Below are positions 24,216 through 32,802 of a stretch of 64,000 nt of DNA, piece by piece. A program made the translations under genes and the position numbers. Under the pieces are notes generated by a model that was not told the origin of the DNA, did not search any database, and was given only the letters and a program-made list of their open reading frames with translations. The stretch is from NCBI RefSeq assembly GCF_005221385.1, contig NZ_CP039903.1, positions 1,674,001 through 1,738,000 of the forward strand, written 5' to 3'. Source of the DNA: Agrobacterium tumefaciens (GTDB taxonomy: Bacteria > Pseudomonadota > Alphaproteobacteria > Rhizobiales > Rhizobiaceae). How positions within the stretch are numbered: position 1 is the first letter of the stretch; every line of letters starts with the position of its first letter.

Positions 24216-25001
24216 ATGAGGCGCTTTGAAGGTCAATCCGTATTCGTGACCGGAGGCAACAAGGGCATCGGTTACGGCATAGCCCGCCGTTTTGCCGAGG
24301 AAGGCGCTAAAGTCGCCATCGCCTCTGTCGACAAGGACACCCATGACGCCGCCAGAAAACTGGCGGACGAAACCGGCACCATTACCCATGGCATCATCCT
24401 CGATGTGCGCGATGCGGCAGCGGTGCGCGACGCCTATGGCGCAGCCGAAGAGGCGATCGGCCCGCTTTCCATCTCCGTCCAGAATGCCGGCGTCATCACC
24501 ATTTCAAAGATTGAAGAGCTGACGCAGGAACAGTGGGATTTCAATCTCGACGTCAACACCAAGGGCGCGTTCCTGTGCTGCCAGGAGGCGATCCGCCGCT
24601 TCCGCGCCAGCGGCACCAAGGGCCGCCTCGTCAACACCGCTTCCGGCCAGGCGCGTCAGGGCTTCATCTACACCCCGCATTACGCCGCCTCGAAGTTCGG
24701 CGTTATCGGCCTGACCCAAAGCCTTGCCAAGGAACTCGCTCCGGAAGGCATCACCGTCAACGCCATTTGCCCCGGCATCATCCATACCGAAATGTGGGAT
24801 TATAACGACCGCGTCTGGGGCCAGATGCTCGGCGATTACAAGCCCGGCGAACTGATGGCCGAATGGGTGCGCAACATCCCCATGCGCCGCGCGGGAACGC
24901 CCGCCGAAGTGGCCGCACTGGTGGCGTTTCTGGCTTCCGACGATGCGGCATACATCACCGGCCAGACGATCAATGTCGATGGTGGGTTGATCATGTCTTG
25001 A
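24216..25001 (+). CDS. SDR-family NAD(P)-dependent polyol dehydrogenase
   Basis: The 261-residue short-chain dehydrogenase has the cofactor loop VTGGNKGIGYGIA (residues 10-22), NAGVITISK, the Ser in NTASGQARQ and Tyr-Lys in HYAASKFGVIG. The C-terminus is ITGQTINVDGGLIMS. A good ribosome site (AAAGGAGGAG) precedes the ATG. It resembles bacterial sorbitol, galactitol and arabinitol dehydrogenases that form ketoses, which would feed the kinase. It is the last gene of the rightward operon, 24 bases after the regulator. Confidence 0.87.
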   Translation: MRRFEGQSVFVTGGNKGIGYGIARRFAEEGAKVAIASVDKDTHDAARKLADETGTITHGIILDVRDAAAVRDAYGAAEEAIGPLSISVQNAGVITISKIEELTQEQWDFNLDVNTKGAFLCCQEAIRRFRASGTKGRLVNTASGQARQGFIYTPHYAASKFGVIGLTQSLAKELAPEGITVNAICPGIIHTEMWDYNDRVWGQMLGDYKPGELMAEWVRNIPMRRAGTPAEVAALVAFLASDDAAYITGQTINVDGGLIMS

Positions 25002-25023
25002 GGGGCCTTGCGACCTCTCTCTT

Positions 25024-25099
25024 CCGTCATCCTCGGGCTTGACCCGAGGATCCATCCCCGCGCAACCATGGATCCTCGGGTCAAGCCCGAGGATGACGG
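25024..25099. repeat. Dispersed inverted repeat, family A (copy 2)
   Basis: Two perfect 31-base arms (25024-25054 and 25069-25099) flank a 14-base centre. The arms match those at 14826-14900 base for base over 30 positions. It follows the stop of the SDR gene by 22 bases, so it may also act as the operon terminator or as a 3'-end protector. Confidence 0.85.
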
Positions 25100-25141
25100 C
25101 ACTGTAGAGAAGTCTTCAGTGACAGGCAGTAATCCGCAATG

Positions 25142-25903
25142 TCAGTTGCGCAGCCGGTAACCCGTCTTGAACATCCAGCCGACAACACCGAGGCACAGCG
25201 CCAGAAACAGCGTGATCATCGCAAGGCTGATGACGGGATTGACGTCGGCGATCTCGTAAAAACTCCAGCGGAAACCGCTGATGAGATAAAGCACCGGGTT
25301 GAAGTGGCTGACCGTCTGCCAGAAGGGTGGCAGCATGTCGATGGAATAGAAGCTGCCGCCGAGGAACGTCAGCGGCGGCACCACCAGCATGGGGATGAGG
25401 TTCAGCTGCTCGAAATTCGTCGCCCAGATGCCGATGATGAAGCCGAACAGGCTGAAACTGATAGCCGTCAGCACGAAAAACAGCACCATCATGAACGGAT
25501 GGGCAATGTGGATATCCACGAAGAAGGTGGCCGTGATCAGAATAATCGTGCCGATCATCAGCCCCTTGGTCGCCGCCGCCCCGACATAACCGGCGACAAT
25601 TTCCGTCATCGATACGGGTGCGGACAATATCTCATAGACCGTGCCGGTGAATTTCGGGAAATAGATGCCGAAGGAGCCGTTGCTGATGCACTGGGTCAGA
25701 AGCGTCAGCATGATCAGGCCGGGCGTTATGAAAGCGCCGTAGGAAACGCCGCCAACTTCCTGAATCCGCGAACCGATCGCGGTTCCGAACACGATGAAAT
25801 AAAGCGATGTTGAGATGACCGGCGAAATCACGCTCTGCAACAGTGTGCGCCGCGTGCGCGCCATTTCGAACAGATAGATGGACTTGATGGCTTCGAAATT
25901 CAT
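25142..25903 (-). CDS. ABC-2 type transporter permease
   Basis: The 253-residue inner-membrane protein of the YadH/NodJ-like class has six helices. Visible pieces are [21 protein letters not shown] near the N-terminus, [20 protein letters not shown], and [19 protein letters not shown] with the usual S-Y-D-x-L-P pattern. It pairs with the ATPase upstream on the same strand, with a 4-base overlap. It is an exporter, and the cargo (lipid, polysaccharide or drug) is unknown. Confidence 0.9.
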   Translation of the reverse strand: MNFEAIKSIYLFEMARTRRTLLQSVISPVISTSLYFIVFGTAIGSRIQEVGGVSYGAFITPGLIMLTLLTQCISNGSFGIYFPKFTGTVYEILSAPVSMTEIVAGYVGAAATKGLMIGTIILITATFFVDIHIAHPFMMVLFFVLTAISFSLFGFIIGIWATNFEQLNLIPMLVVPPLTFLGGSFYSIDMLPPFWQTVSHFNPVLYLISGFRWSFYEIADVNPVISLAMITLFLALCLGVVGWMFKTGYRLRN

Positions 25904-26826
25904 TTCTGGCCTCCCACCAGCGAAACGAAGATATCCTCAAGCGAACTCTGCCGCGTGGAAATATCCTTGAAATGGATGTTGGCGGCGGAAAGAGCGCCCA
26001 GAAGATCGGCGATGCGGCCCTGCTCGCCGTTGTCCTCGATTTCATAGGTGAGCGTACAACGATCATCCGAAAGCGTCAGGCCGAAGGGCGCGAGACTGTC
26101 GGGCAAGGTTTCCACCGGCTGCGCGAGTTCAAGGAAAAGCTGCTTGCGTCCGAGTTTCTTCATCAGCGCCGTCTTTTCTTCCACCAGCAACAGCTCGCCG
26201 CCATTGATGACGCCAACACGGTCGGCGATCTCTTCCGCCTCCTCGATGTAATGCGTGGTCAAAATGATGGTGACGCCCTTGGTGCGCAGCTCGGAAACGA
26301 CATTCCACATGTCGCGGCGCAGGGTCACGTCGACGCCGGCGGTCGGCTCGTCGAGGAACAGTACCTTCGGCTCGTGTGCAAGCGCCTTGGCGATCAGCAC
26401 GCGCCGTTTCATGCCGCCGGATAGCTCCCGCAGCATGTTGTCTTTCTTGTCCCACAAGGACAGGGACCTCAGAACGCTTTCGATCAGTTGCGGGTTCTTC
26501 TTTTGCCCGTGCAGGCCACGCGAGAAGCTTACCGTGTTCCATACGGTCTCGAACATATCCGTCGTCAGCTCCTGCGGCACGAGGCCGATCAGGGCGCGGG
26601 TCTGGCGAAAATCCTTCACCACATCATGCCCGCCGACAAAAACGGAACCTTCGCCCGGATTGACGAGACCACAAACGATGGAGATCAACGTCGTCTTGCC
26701 GGCACCGTTCGGACCCAAAAGAGCGAGAATTTCTCCCTCTCTGATATCAAGGCTGACGCCTTTGAGCGCCTGAAAGCCATTTGCGTAGGATTTGGTCAGA
26801 TTCCGTATCGAAACAATGGCATTCAT
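25900..26826 (-). CDS. ABC transporter ATPase (YadG/CcmA class exporter)
   Basis: The 308-residue protein has Walker [20 protein letters not shown], signature [15 protein letters not shown], Walker [14 protein letters not shown] and a following H-loop ([13 protein letters not shown]). The last 85 residues form the domain usual in this exporter group. It energises the permease at 25142-25903. The ATG at 26826 is chosen over an open frame that continues about 300 bases upstream, where codons look Arg/Cys-rich. Confidence 0.92.
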   Translation of the reverse strand: MNAIVSIRNLTKSYANGFQALKGVSLDIREGEILALLGPNGAGKTTLISIVCGLVNPGEGSVFVGGHDVVKDFRQTRALIGLVPQELTTDMFETVWNTVSFSRGLHGQKKNPQLIESVLRSLSLWDKKDNMLRELSGGMKRRVLIAKALAHEPKVLFLDEPTAGVDVTLRRDMWNVVSELRTKGVTIILTTHYIEEAEEIADRVGVINGGELLLVEEKTALMKKLGRKQLFLELAQPVETLPDSLAPFGLTLSDDRCTLTYEIEDNGEQGRIADLLGALSAANIHFKDISTRQSSLEDIFVSLVGGQK

Positions 26827-26930
26827 CGCGAATCTTTCGAAAAACCGAGTAAGATGCACGCCATATAGGCCGTGGAACGCGCAAATGCCAGCCCGGAGGC
26901 CTGAACACTGCGTTCGGCAATCGAGGAAAA

Positions 26931-27752
26931 TCAGCCGTAAACGCTGTAGAAAAACTGCGCCGCGACGAAGACCAGAAACACCCCGAAAGCTCGCTCCAGC
27001 TGCTTTTTGCTGAGCGCATGCGCCAGCCGCGCACCATAGGGCGCAACCACGAGAGTAATGGGGATCAGGAGCACCACGGCGATCCAGTTGATGAAGCCGG
27101 TTGAAAACGGCGGCAGGCCCGCATCCCCCCAACCGGCCCAGATGTAACCCAGCAGCCCCGGCAGCGAAATCAGCACACCAACGCCGGAGGACGTGGCAAC
27201 CGCCTGGTGAATGGATCGCCCGTAAAGCGTCATGAAGGTATTGTTCATCACCCCGCCGCCCACACCCATCAGGCCGGAAAAAAGCCCGATACCGGTTCCC
27301 ACCAGAAAACGGCCCGGATTTTTCGGCAGGTCGGAGCCGAGTTGCCAGCTCGCCCGGTTGAAAACCATCCGGAAGGCGAGCGCCAGCGCGATGAAGGCGA
27401 AGATCAGGCGGAGCGCGACGCTGGAGGCATAGGCGGCCACGACGGATGCGAGGATGGTGCCAAGCGGCACGGCGACGATCCAGCCCTTCAGGAGATCGAT
27501 ATCGACGGCGCCTTTCTGGCGATGGGTCAGAAACGAGCGGATGGAGGTCGGCACGATGATGGCAAGCGACGTACCAAGCGAAAGATGCATGCGCACCGCC
27601 TCCGGCACATCCAGAAGCCCGAAGACGTGGTAAAAGACCGGCACCAGAACCGCGCCACCGCCGATGCCGAACAGCCCTGCGAGAAGGCCGGCGACAACAC
27701 CCGCCGCCGCAAGTGCGGCGGCAAACACCATTATCTCTGAAACAGGGGGCAT
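26931..27752 (-). CDS. TauE/SafE-family membrane transporter
   Basis: The 273-residue protein has eight hydrophobic helices arranged in two halves, with the family motifs [19 protein letters not shown] near the N-terminus and [19 protein letters not shown] in the second half. Relatives export sulphite, sulphoacetate or other sulphur anions, but the substrate here is not known. The ATG at 27752 is preferred to a TTG at 27755. No neighbour suggests sulphur metabolism. Confidence 0.9.
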   Translation of the reverse strand: MPPVSEIMVFAAALAAAGVVAGLLAGLFGIGGGAVLVPVFYHVFGLLDVPEAVRMHLSLGTSLAIIVPTSIRSFLTHRQKGAVDIDLLKGWIVAVPLGTILASVVAAYASSVALRLIFAFIALALAFRMVFNRASWQLGSDLPKNPGRFLVGTGIGLFSGLMGVGGGVMNNTFMTLYGRSIHQAVATSSGVGVLISLPGLLGYIWAGWGDAGLPPFSTGFINWIAVVLLIPITLVVAPYGARLAHALSKKQLERAFGVFLVFVAAQFFYSVYG

Positions 27753-27774
27753 CAAAACAGGCTCCCGGGCGCCG

Positions 27775-27803
27775 TTGTCACAAACATGTGACCCTCATAG
27801 CGT
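27775..27803 (+). promoter_or_regulatory. Promoter-like element of a candidate small RNA
   Basis: TTGTCA (27775-27780), a spacer of exactly 17 bases, and TAGCGT (27798-27803). It points to the right, away from the TauE-type gene, into a stretch with no supported coding gene that ends in a strong terminator. Confidence 0.35.
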
Positions 27804-27809
27804 ATCAGA

Positions 27810-27983
27810 AAGACGCGGCAAGCCATGTTCGCCGCAGGTCAGTACGGCGCGATGTCTTTTGCCGCGCATCCGCACCGGATCGACCACTCTATGGGATCGC
27901 TTCCCATTTTATGCCCTTGCAAAGACGCCGATATCCCCCCGATAAGGCAGTCTTTTTCACCGGCCTTCGGGCCGGTTTTTTTT
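27810..27983 (+). ncRNA. Candidate small RNA ending in UUCG-loop terminator
   Basis: The unit runs from the promoter at 27775-27803 to a textbook intrinsic terminator (27959-27983), giving an RNA of about 170 bases. It contains a long stem (27814-27821 with 27859-27866) that encloses a second GC-rich hairpin (CGCCG against CGGCG). No upstream gene on this strand could own the terminator. Weak open frames exist but lack ribosome sites. It lies in the 779-base gap 27753-28531; the rest of that gap is dispersed repeats. I do not recognise the RNA family. Confidence 0.4.
27959..27983 (+). terminator. Intrinsic terminator with UUCG tetraloop
   Basis: A 7-bp GC-rich stem (27959-27965 with 27970-27976) closes on TTCG and is followed by eight T in all. 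This is the strongest terminator in the window and has no annotated gene before it on the same strand. Confidence 0.85.
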
Positions 27984-28035
27984 GCGCATGTGACAGGGGC
28001 GTATGTGTTGGGAGATGGATGCCAACGCCCTCCCT

Positions 28036-28080
28036 CCGTCATTCCGGCTCATCCTCGGGCTTCGGGGACGGGAATGACGG
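28036..28080. repeat. Short hybrid copy of the family A/B inverted repeat
   Basis: Ends CCGTCATTCC and GGAATGACGG are perfect inverse copies 45 bases apart. The inside has CATCCTCGGGCTTC, as in family A, while the ends match family B. Confidence 0.5.
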
Positions 28081-28183
28081 AAAATACACGGCGTCACAAC
28101 AAACGCCGATCTGCCCAGCGAATATCGTCCCGCACCACCAGGCAGGTCTTACCGAGCGTCCTGGATGTTAGCTTTCAGGGGGG

Positions 28184-28409
28184 TGTCCATTGGCAACGGA
28201 CTGGAGGTGCGTGGGGCTTACCCCCCTCTGCCCTGCCGGGCATCTCCCCCTCAAGGGGGGAGATCGGCAAGCGGCGCTACCACCGCTTCATTCGCCGGCG
28301 CTGAGATGGGCGAGACCTTGCCGCAGATCGATCTCCCCCCTTGAGGGGGAGATGCCCGGCAGGGCAGAGGGGGTAAGCCCCACGCACCTCCAGTCCGTTG
28401 CCAATGGAC
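28184..28409. repeat. Large dispersed inverted repeat, family D
   Basis: Two arms of about 80 bases (28184-28265 and about 28331-28409) are nearly perfect inverse copies, with one C difference in a C-run. They enclose a 65-base centre. Each arm includes a G/C-rich inner palindrome (CTCCCCCTCAAGGGGGGAG). The arm similarity extends weakly beyond both ends. It could form a very long hairpin or cruciform. Confidence 0.85.
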
Positions 28410-28531
28410 AACCTCCTGAAAACTCACACCTAGAGCATCGAAACGAAAACTGTATTGTGGTTTTTACAAAATCCGATGCTCAAACAAAAACTGAGAGCGG
28501 CGGGACCGATTTCGATTTATCTCTCGCCGCT

Positions 28532-29842
28532 CTAATCGCAATGCCTGTAACCCGACTTGCGGGTGCGCAGATCGAAGTGAAAATGGTTCCAGTGGTTGGG
28601 ATCGCTGCCTGGCCCGAGAACGGTCGAGAAATATTTGCAGCTGTCGGACCTCACCGCCTTCAGCAGAGCCTTTTCACGGAAGGCGAAGAAGTTTTTGCTG
28701 CGAACGTCGATTTCCTTGCCGTTCTTGAGCGTGATCGTACCGATATCGATGGCGTTGCCGCGCGCATGTTCCGACCACGGGTTGCTGGAGCGCGAATTCA
28801 TCTTGCGGCAGGAGTAACCACCCATCGGCGTGATGCGGCCGACGCCCGAGAGATAACGGAAGCGCGAGGATGGCACGAGTTCGAACTTCACCCATTTGGC
28901 GAAGGCGAGCGTGACCTGGCAATTGAGCTTCACCGCCGGGCGGATGGCAACGCCGCTGGCAAGTCCGCTGAGTTCGATCGGATAATCGATGCCGCAGGTC
29001 GGACCGTCGGCGATACGCGCAACATCGCGGAAAGCGACGCCGAGCCGACGCAGCTCGGAGCGACAGGCAACCTCGGAGGAAGGCATGACGCCGGGCGGCA
29101 TGGTCGACCGGTTGCTTTGCCCGCCGCGCGCCATCGGATCGTTCGGCATCAACATGGCAACCTCCTCCACCGGTTGGCGGCGAGAAGACGAGCCAAGGGG
29201 TGGCGGCGGTATCAACCGTGATTGACCGGCGCTCTGCTGCCGGCGAGGAGGAGAGACGGCCACCGGATTGTCGGTGCCGATACCATCCACCACCGGCTGT
29301 TGCGAGACGCCCTCGGCAATATCGGCATCCTGCTCTTCCGCAAGCCCGCGAACCGGTTCCACGCCTAGCATGGAATCCATGTTCACCCCACCCTCGCCTT
29401 CGGCAATCTGGCTGTCAGCCATCGGCTGCGAGGACATGGCCTGGTTTTGCATCGTCTGAGTTGGCATCGCCTGAGTTGGCATGGGCTGCGTCGTGGCGCT
29501 GTGACCGCTCGCGGCCATACGCGCCTGATGCTGGGTATCGAGTGTGGAATAACCCTGTCCACCCTGCGGCGATTGCAGAAGGGGATCCTGCGAAGCGTAA
29601 GGCTCCGGCATCGGCTGCGACACGGCTGCGGGATAATCGGTGGCCTGCCCGGCCCGCTCGGCCTGATAGACCGCGCCCGGCGGCGCGCTGTAACCCTGCT
29701 GCCGCGACGACCTTATGGCGCTGACACGCGTGGTGCCATCCACCTCCGCCGGCGGCACGAGGCCTTCCGCCGAACACGACACCATGACCGTGGAAATCAT
29801 CAGCAACGTCACAAGACGACGCGGAAGGGAAACATACGCCAT
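28532..29842 (-). CDS. Extensin-like, LAS-type peptidase-fold lipoprotein
   Basis: The 436-residue protein starts with a lipoprotein signal (hydrophobic residues 10-22, then MVSC with Cys23). Residues about 30-250 are low-complexity, rich in Gln, Pro, Met and Ser, with repeats of the kind MPTQAMPTQTM. The last 180 residues form the extensin-like C-terminal domain (PF06904 type): ACRSELRRLG, GPTCGIDYPI, then NPWSEHARGNAIDIG and DPNHWNHFHFD. The last two are the His/Asp zinc-site motifs of LAS (M15/VanY-like) peptidases, so it may cut peptidoglycan cross-links. The ATG at 29842 follows the AAGGT site. It is monocistronic. Confidence 0.85.
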   Translation of the reverse strand: MAYVSLPRRLVTLLMISTVMVSCSAEGLVPPAEVDGTTRVSAIRSSRQQGYSAPPGAVYQAERAGQATDYPAAVSQPMPEPYASQDPLLQSPQGGQGYSTLDTQHQARMAASGHSATTQPMPTQAMPTQTMQNQAMSSQPMADSQIAEGEGGVNMDSMLGVEPVRGLAEEQDADIAEGVSQQPVVDGIGTDNPVAVSPPRRQQSAGQSRLIPPPPLGSSSRRQPVEEVAMLMPNDPMARGGQSNRSTMPPGVMPSSEVACRSELRRLGVAFRDVARIADGPTCGIDYPIELSGLASGVAIRPAVKLNCQVTLAFAKWVKFELVPSSRFRYLSGVGRITPMGGYSCRKMNSRSSNPWSEHARGNAIDIGTITLKNGKEIDVRSKNFFAFREKALLKAVRSDSCKYFSTVLGPGSDPNHWNHFHFDLRTRKSGYRHCD

Positions 29843-29990
29843 ACGAGAACCTGTACCTTCAGCGGCCGCAAACGCGGCAATACAGGTCAAATTTTAAAGA
29901 AATGAGGTAAACGAAACCTTATTGGTTGCGGGAAATAACGAACCGGCCAGTTTTGGGGTGTTCGAAAACCCAGCGCAAACAAATTGCTTC

Positions 29991-30103
29991 CGTCATTCCG
30001 GCCTTGAGCCGGAATCCAGCCGACGCGCGTCAGCGCGGCGAGAAGAGTCTTTTCAGCCCAAAGACTTGGGCTGGCTGGATACCGGCTCAAGGCCGGCATG
30101 ACG
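29991..30103. repeat. Dispersed inverted repeat, family B (copy 2)
   Basis: Ends CGTCATTCCGGCCTTGAGCC and its inverse at 30084-30103 enclose CAGCCCAAAGACTTGGGCTGG, the core seen at 19585-19697. It lies in the 403-base gap 29843-30245 between the extensin-like gene and the chemoreceptor, which otherwise holds only the chemoreceptor terminator and the promoter area of the extensin gene. Confidence 0.8.
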
Positions 30104-30191
30104 GGAGGAGAAAACTTGGTGAAACAGTAGCCGCTGAAATGCGCAAAGTGCTGTGCCAAAACGTCAGAAAGACATCTAGAATTAAGCCGCA

Positions 30192-30221
30192 ACAAAAAGG
30201 GCGCAGCCAAAGCCGCGCCCT
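30192..30221 (-). terminator. Terminator of the chemoreceptor gene
   Basis: On the minus strand a 7-bp stem (30215-30221 with 30198-30204) and a 10-base loop with inner pairing is followed by five T (30194-30198). It begins 25 bases after the chemoreceptor stop. Confidence 0.75.
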
Positions 30222-30245
30222 CCGATTAATCCCAAGCGGATCAAC

Positions 30246-32060
30246 TCACGCCGCCCGAGAAACCTCGCGCCCTGCCCCCTGTCCAAGTTCGAAACGGGAA
30301 AGCAGCGAGCGCAGCTGCTGGCTTTCCTCGGCGAGCGTCTGGCTGGCCGCCGTCGTCTCCTCCACCATGGCGGCATTCTGCTGCGTCATCTGGTCCATGT
30401 GGTTGACGGAGGTATTGATCTCCTGCAGGCCGGTCGCCTGCTCCCGCGCCGCCGTGGCGATGGAATTCACATGGCCTTCGACGCGGTTGACCAGCGCCAC
30501 GATCTCCTCCAGCGCATCGCCCGTGGAACGCACGAGCGCGACACCGCCGCCGACCTCTTCCGCCGAACGGTTGATAAGGGTCTTGATCTCCTTGGCCGCA
30601 TTGGCGGAGCGTTGCGCAAGTTCGCGCACCTCCTGCGCCACCACGGCAAAACCACGTCCAGCCTCGCCCGCCCGTGCGGCCTCAACCCCGGCATTCAGCG
30701 CCAGAAGGTTGGTCTGGAAGGCGATTTCGTCGATGACCGAGATGATCTGCCCGATGCGTTTCGAGGAATCCTCGATACGGCCCATGGCATCGACGGCGTT
30801 GCGAACGATCTCGCCTGAGCGGCCGGCGCTGGTTTTCGTGTCCTGTACCATCTGCCGCGCCTCATTCGCGCGCTCGGAGGCGGTGCGCACGGTGGCGGTG
30901 ATCTCATCAAGAGCCGCTGCCGTCTCCTCCAGCGCCGCCGCCTGCTGTTCGGTCCGGCGCGAAAGATTACCCGTCGCGCCGCTGATGTCAGAGGCGCTGT
31001 CATTGACGACATGGCCGGTTCTGGCAATGGCTTCAATGGCGCCGTGCAAAGCGCTGACGGCACGGTTGAAATCCATGCGCAGTTTTTCGTAATCCGCGCC
31101 GATATCGGCAAGCTCGACGGTCAGATCGCCATTCGCAAGCGCTTCCAGCGAATTGCCGAGCTGGCTCATGGCAAAGGCCTGACGTTCGGATGCGGAGCGC
31201 AGAACCGTCTCATTGCCTCGCCGCGCCTCTTCCAGTGCCCGCTGCTGGTCAGCCTCCCGGGCCTGCAGGGCGCTGCGCTCATTGACGCTGTCACGCAAGA
31301 CCAAAAGCGTTTTCGCAATCGCACCGATTTCGTTGCGGCGGTCAGCGAACTGGATTTCGGCCGTGCCGTCACCGTCGGCGATCCGCTTCATGCTTTGGCG
31401 GATAAGGTCGATCGGTCGCGTCACGCTGCGTACGACGGCTGCCGCGACGCCGATGACCAGAAGACCGGAGAGAACGCACAGACCGATGTTGAAATAGGCA
31501 TCGCTCCAGAACACCGCCTCAAGATCGTCCACATAAACACCAGTGCCGACAATCCATCCCCAGGGCGCGAAACCGGCGACATGGGAGAACTTCTCCACCG
31601 GATCCGGCGCGCCGGGCTTCGGCCAATAATAATCAACAAAGCCCTGACCTCCCGCCTTCACCGTGTTCACGAATTCGACGAACAGCGCCTTGCCGTTCGG
31701 ATCCTTGTTGGCGGTAAGATCGGTGCCGTTCATTTCAGGCTTGATCGGATGCATCACCATTTTGGGATGCATGTCGTTGATCCAGAAATAACCGCTGCCA
31801 TTGCCATAACGCATCGCCGCAATTGTCGTTTTGGCCTGCTGCTGCGCGGCTTCCCGTGTCAGGCTGCCGCTCTGCTCCAGACGATAATATTGCTCGAGAA
31901 TGGCAACGGCGGTTTCGTTCATCGCCGCAAGCCCGGCTTTGCGCTCGCGCTCCATCTCATGGAAGGTTTCAAAAAGGCTGAATGTCAGCGCCGCAGTCAA
32001 TATTGCCAGAAACAATGCGACAAGCGCATAAAGACGCATAGATATCGTAACGTTTTTCAT
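30246..32060 (-). CDS. Methyl-accepting chemotaxis protein with Cache domain
   Basis: The 604-residue membrane receptor has helix 1 at about 9-29 and a periplasmic single-Cache domain (about 35-185) with [16 protein letters not shown] and [10 protein letters not shown], typical of sCache_2 receptors for small organic acids. Helix 2 lies near 190-210. A HAMP domain follows, with [12 protein letters not shown], then coiled helices and the signalling tip [20 protein letters not shown]. The protein ends with REVSRAA, without a CheR-binding pentapeptide. GGGGGGAA precedes the ATG at 32060. It stands alone, and its ligand is not known. Confidence 0.92.
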   Translation of the reverse strand: MKNVTISMRLYALVALFLAILTAALTFSLFETFHEMERERKAGLAAMNETAVAILEQYYRLEQSGSLTREAAQQQAKTTIAAMRYGNGSGYFWINDMHPKMVMHPIKPEMNGTDLTANKDPNGKALFVEFVNTVKAGGQGFVDYYWPKPGAPDPVEKFSHVAGFAPWGWIVGTGVYVDDLEAVFWSDAYFNIGLCVLSGLLVIGVAAAVVRSVTRPIDLIRQSMKRIADGDGTAEIQFADRRNEIGAIAKTLLVLRDSVNERSALQAREADQQRALEEARRGNETVLRSASERQAFAMSQLGNSLEALANGDLTVELADIGADYEKLRMDFNRAVSALHGAIEAIARTGHVVNDSASDISGATGNLSRRTEQQAAALEETAAALDEITATVRTASERANEARQMVQDTKTSAGRSGEIVRNAVDAMGRIEDSSKRIGQIISVIDEIAFQTNLLALNAGVEAARAGEAGRGFAVVAQEVRELAQRSANAAKEIKTLINRSAEEVGGGVALVRSTGDALEEIVALVNRVEGHVNSIATAAREQATGLQEINTSVNHMDQMTQQNAAMVEETTAASQTLAEESQQLRSLLSRFELGQGAGREVSRAA

Positions 32061-32311
32061 ATTCCCCCCAACGCCGACGATGGCATTCCCATCAGCCGAT
32101 GTTAAAGTTGAAAAATTTATTATCATTAAATACGCATCTTATACGTTAGTATTATTCCCGACCGTCTCATCGAACCCCGCCAATACTCTTCGCAGCCACT
32201 CAAAAGCGGCTGGCTGTCCGAAATTCGACAAGCGTGCCCATGGCTTTAAAGGGCTCGTTAACTCTGGCGTCCTATCCTCCTTTGCCAAATATACGGTATG
32301 GGAAGCACGCG

Positions 32312-32626
32312 ATGGCACGGCCGAATTTCCGCTTTACGCACTACGACCTGAAGGAATTGCGGGCTGGGACGACCATTGAAATATCCCTGTCGGCCGTCAA
32401 CAATGTGCGGCTGATGACAGGCGCGAATTTTCAGCGTTTCACCGAACTGCTCGACTTCAAATATCTCGGCGGCGTCGCGAAAAAATCACCGATCCGCATC
32501 GCCATTCCGGAAACGATGCACTGGCACCTGGTGATCGACGCCGAGGGGCATAGTGGCCTGGCGGAGTCCTCGGTAAAGATGCTGCCGGCGCAGCCGCAGG
32601 TCGCGCCGCAGCGCAAAGCGTCCTGA
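32312..32626 (+). CDS. DUF1883 domain protein
   Basis: The 104-residue protein fits DUF1883: FTHYDLKELRAGTTIEISLS, then VRLMTGANFQRF, YLGGVAKKSPIRIAIP and MHWHLVIDAEGH. The compact beta-rich fold has no proven role, although the domain also occurs beside TIR domains in other proteins. The ATG at 32312 is used because the earlier frame (from 32234) has no support. It is monocistronic between the chemoreceptor and rarA. The short A/T-rich region after it (32627-32802) holds a degenerate GCATTT/AAATGC hairpin. Confidence 0.8.
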   Translation: MARPNFRFTHYDLKELRAGTTIEISLSAVNNVRLMTGANFQRFTELLDFKYLGGVAKKSPIRIAIPETMHWHLVIDAEGHSGLAESSVKMLPAQPQVAPQRKAS

Positions 32627-32802
32627 TTTCTTTAAAGCATTTCCGCTTTTCTCCGAAATGCGAAACGCTCTAGCATTTTTACGCATTTTACGGGCGTAAA
32701 AGCGCCACGCATTTTGACGGAAATTCGGTAATAAACAAATAGATAGCGCGGATTTACGACTCTTTTTGCCAAGCACATGATTCTGTTTGTGAAGAACGCC
32801 GC

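Noticed and set aside
28190..29221. Plus-strand open frame of 343 codons starting in the family D repeat
   Set aside because: It starts in a repeat and continues antisense to the extensin-like gene.
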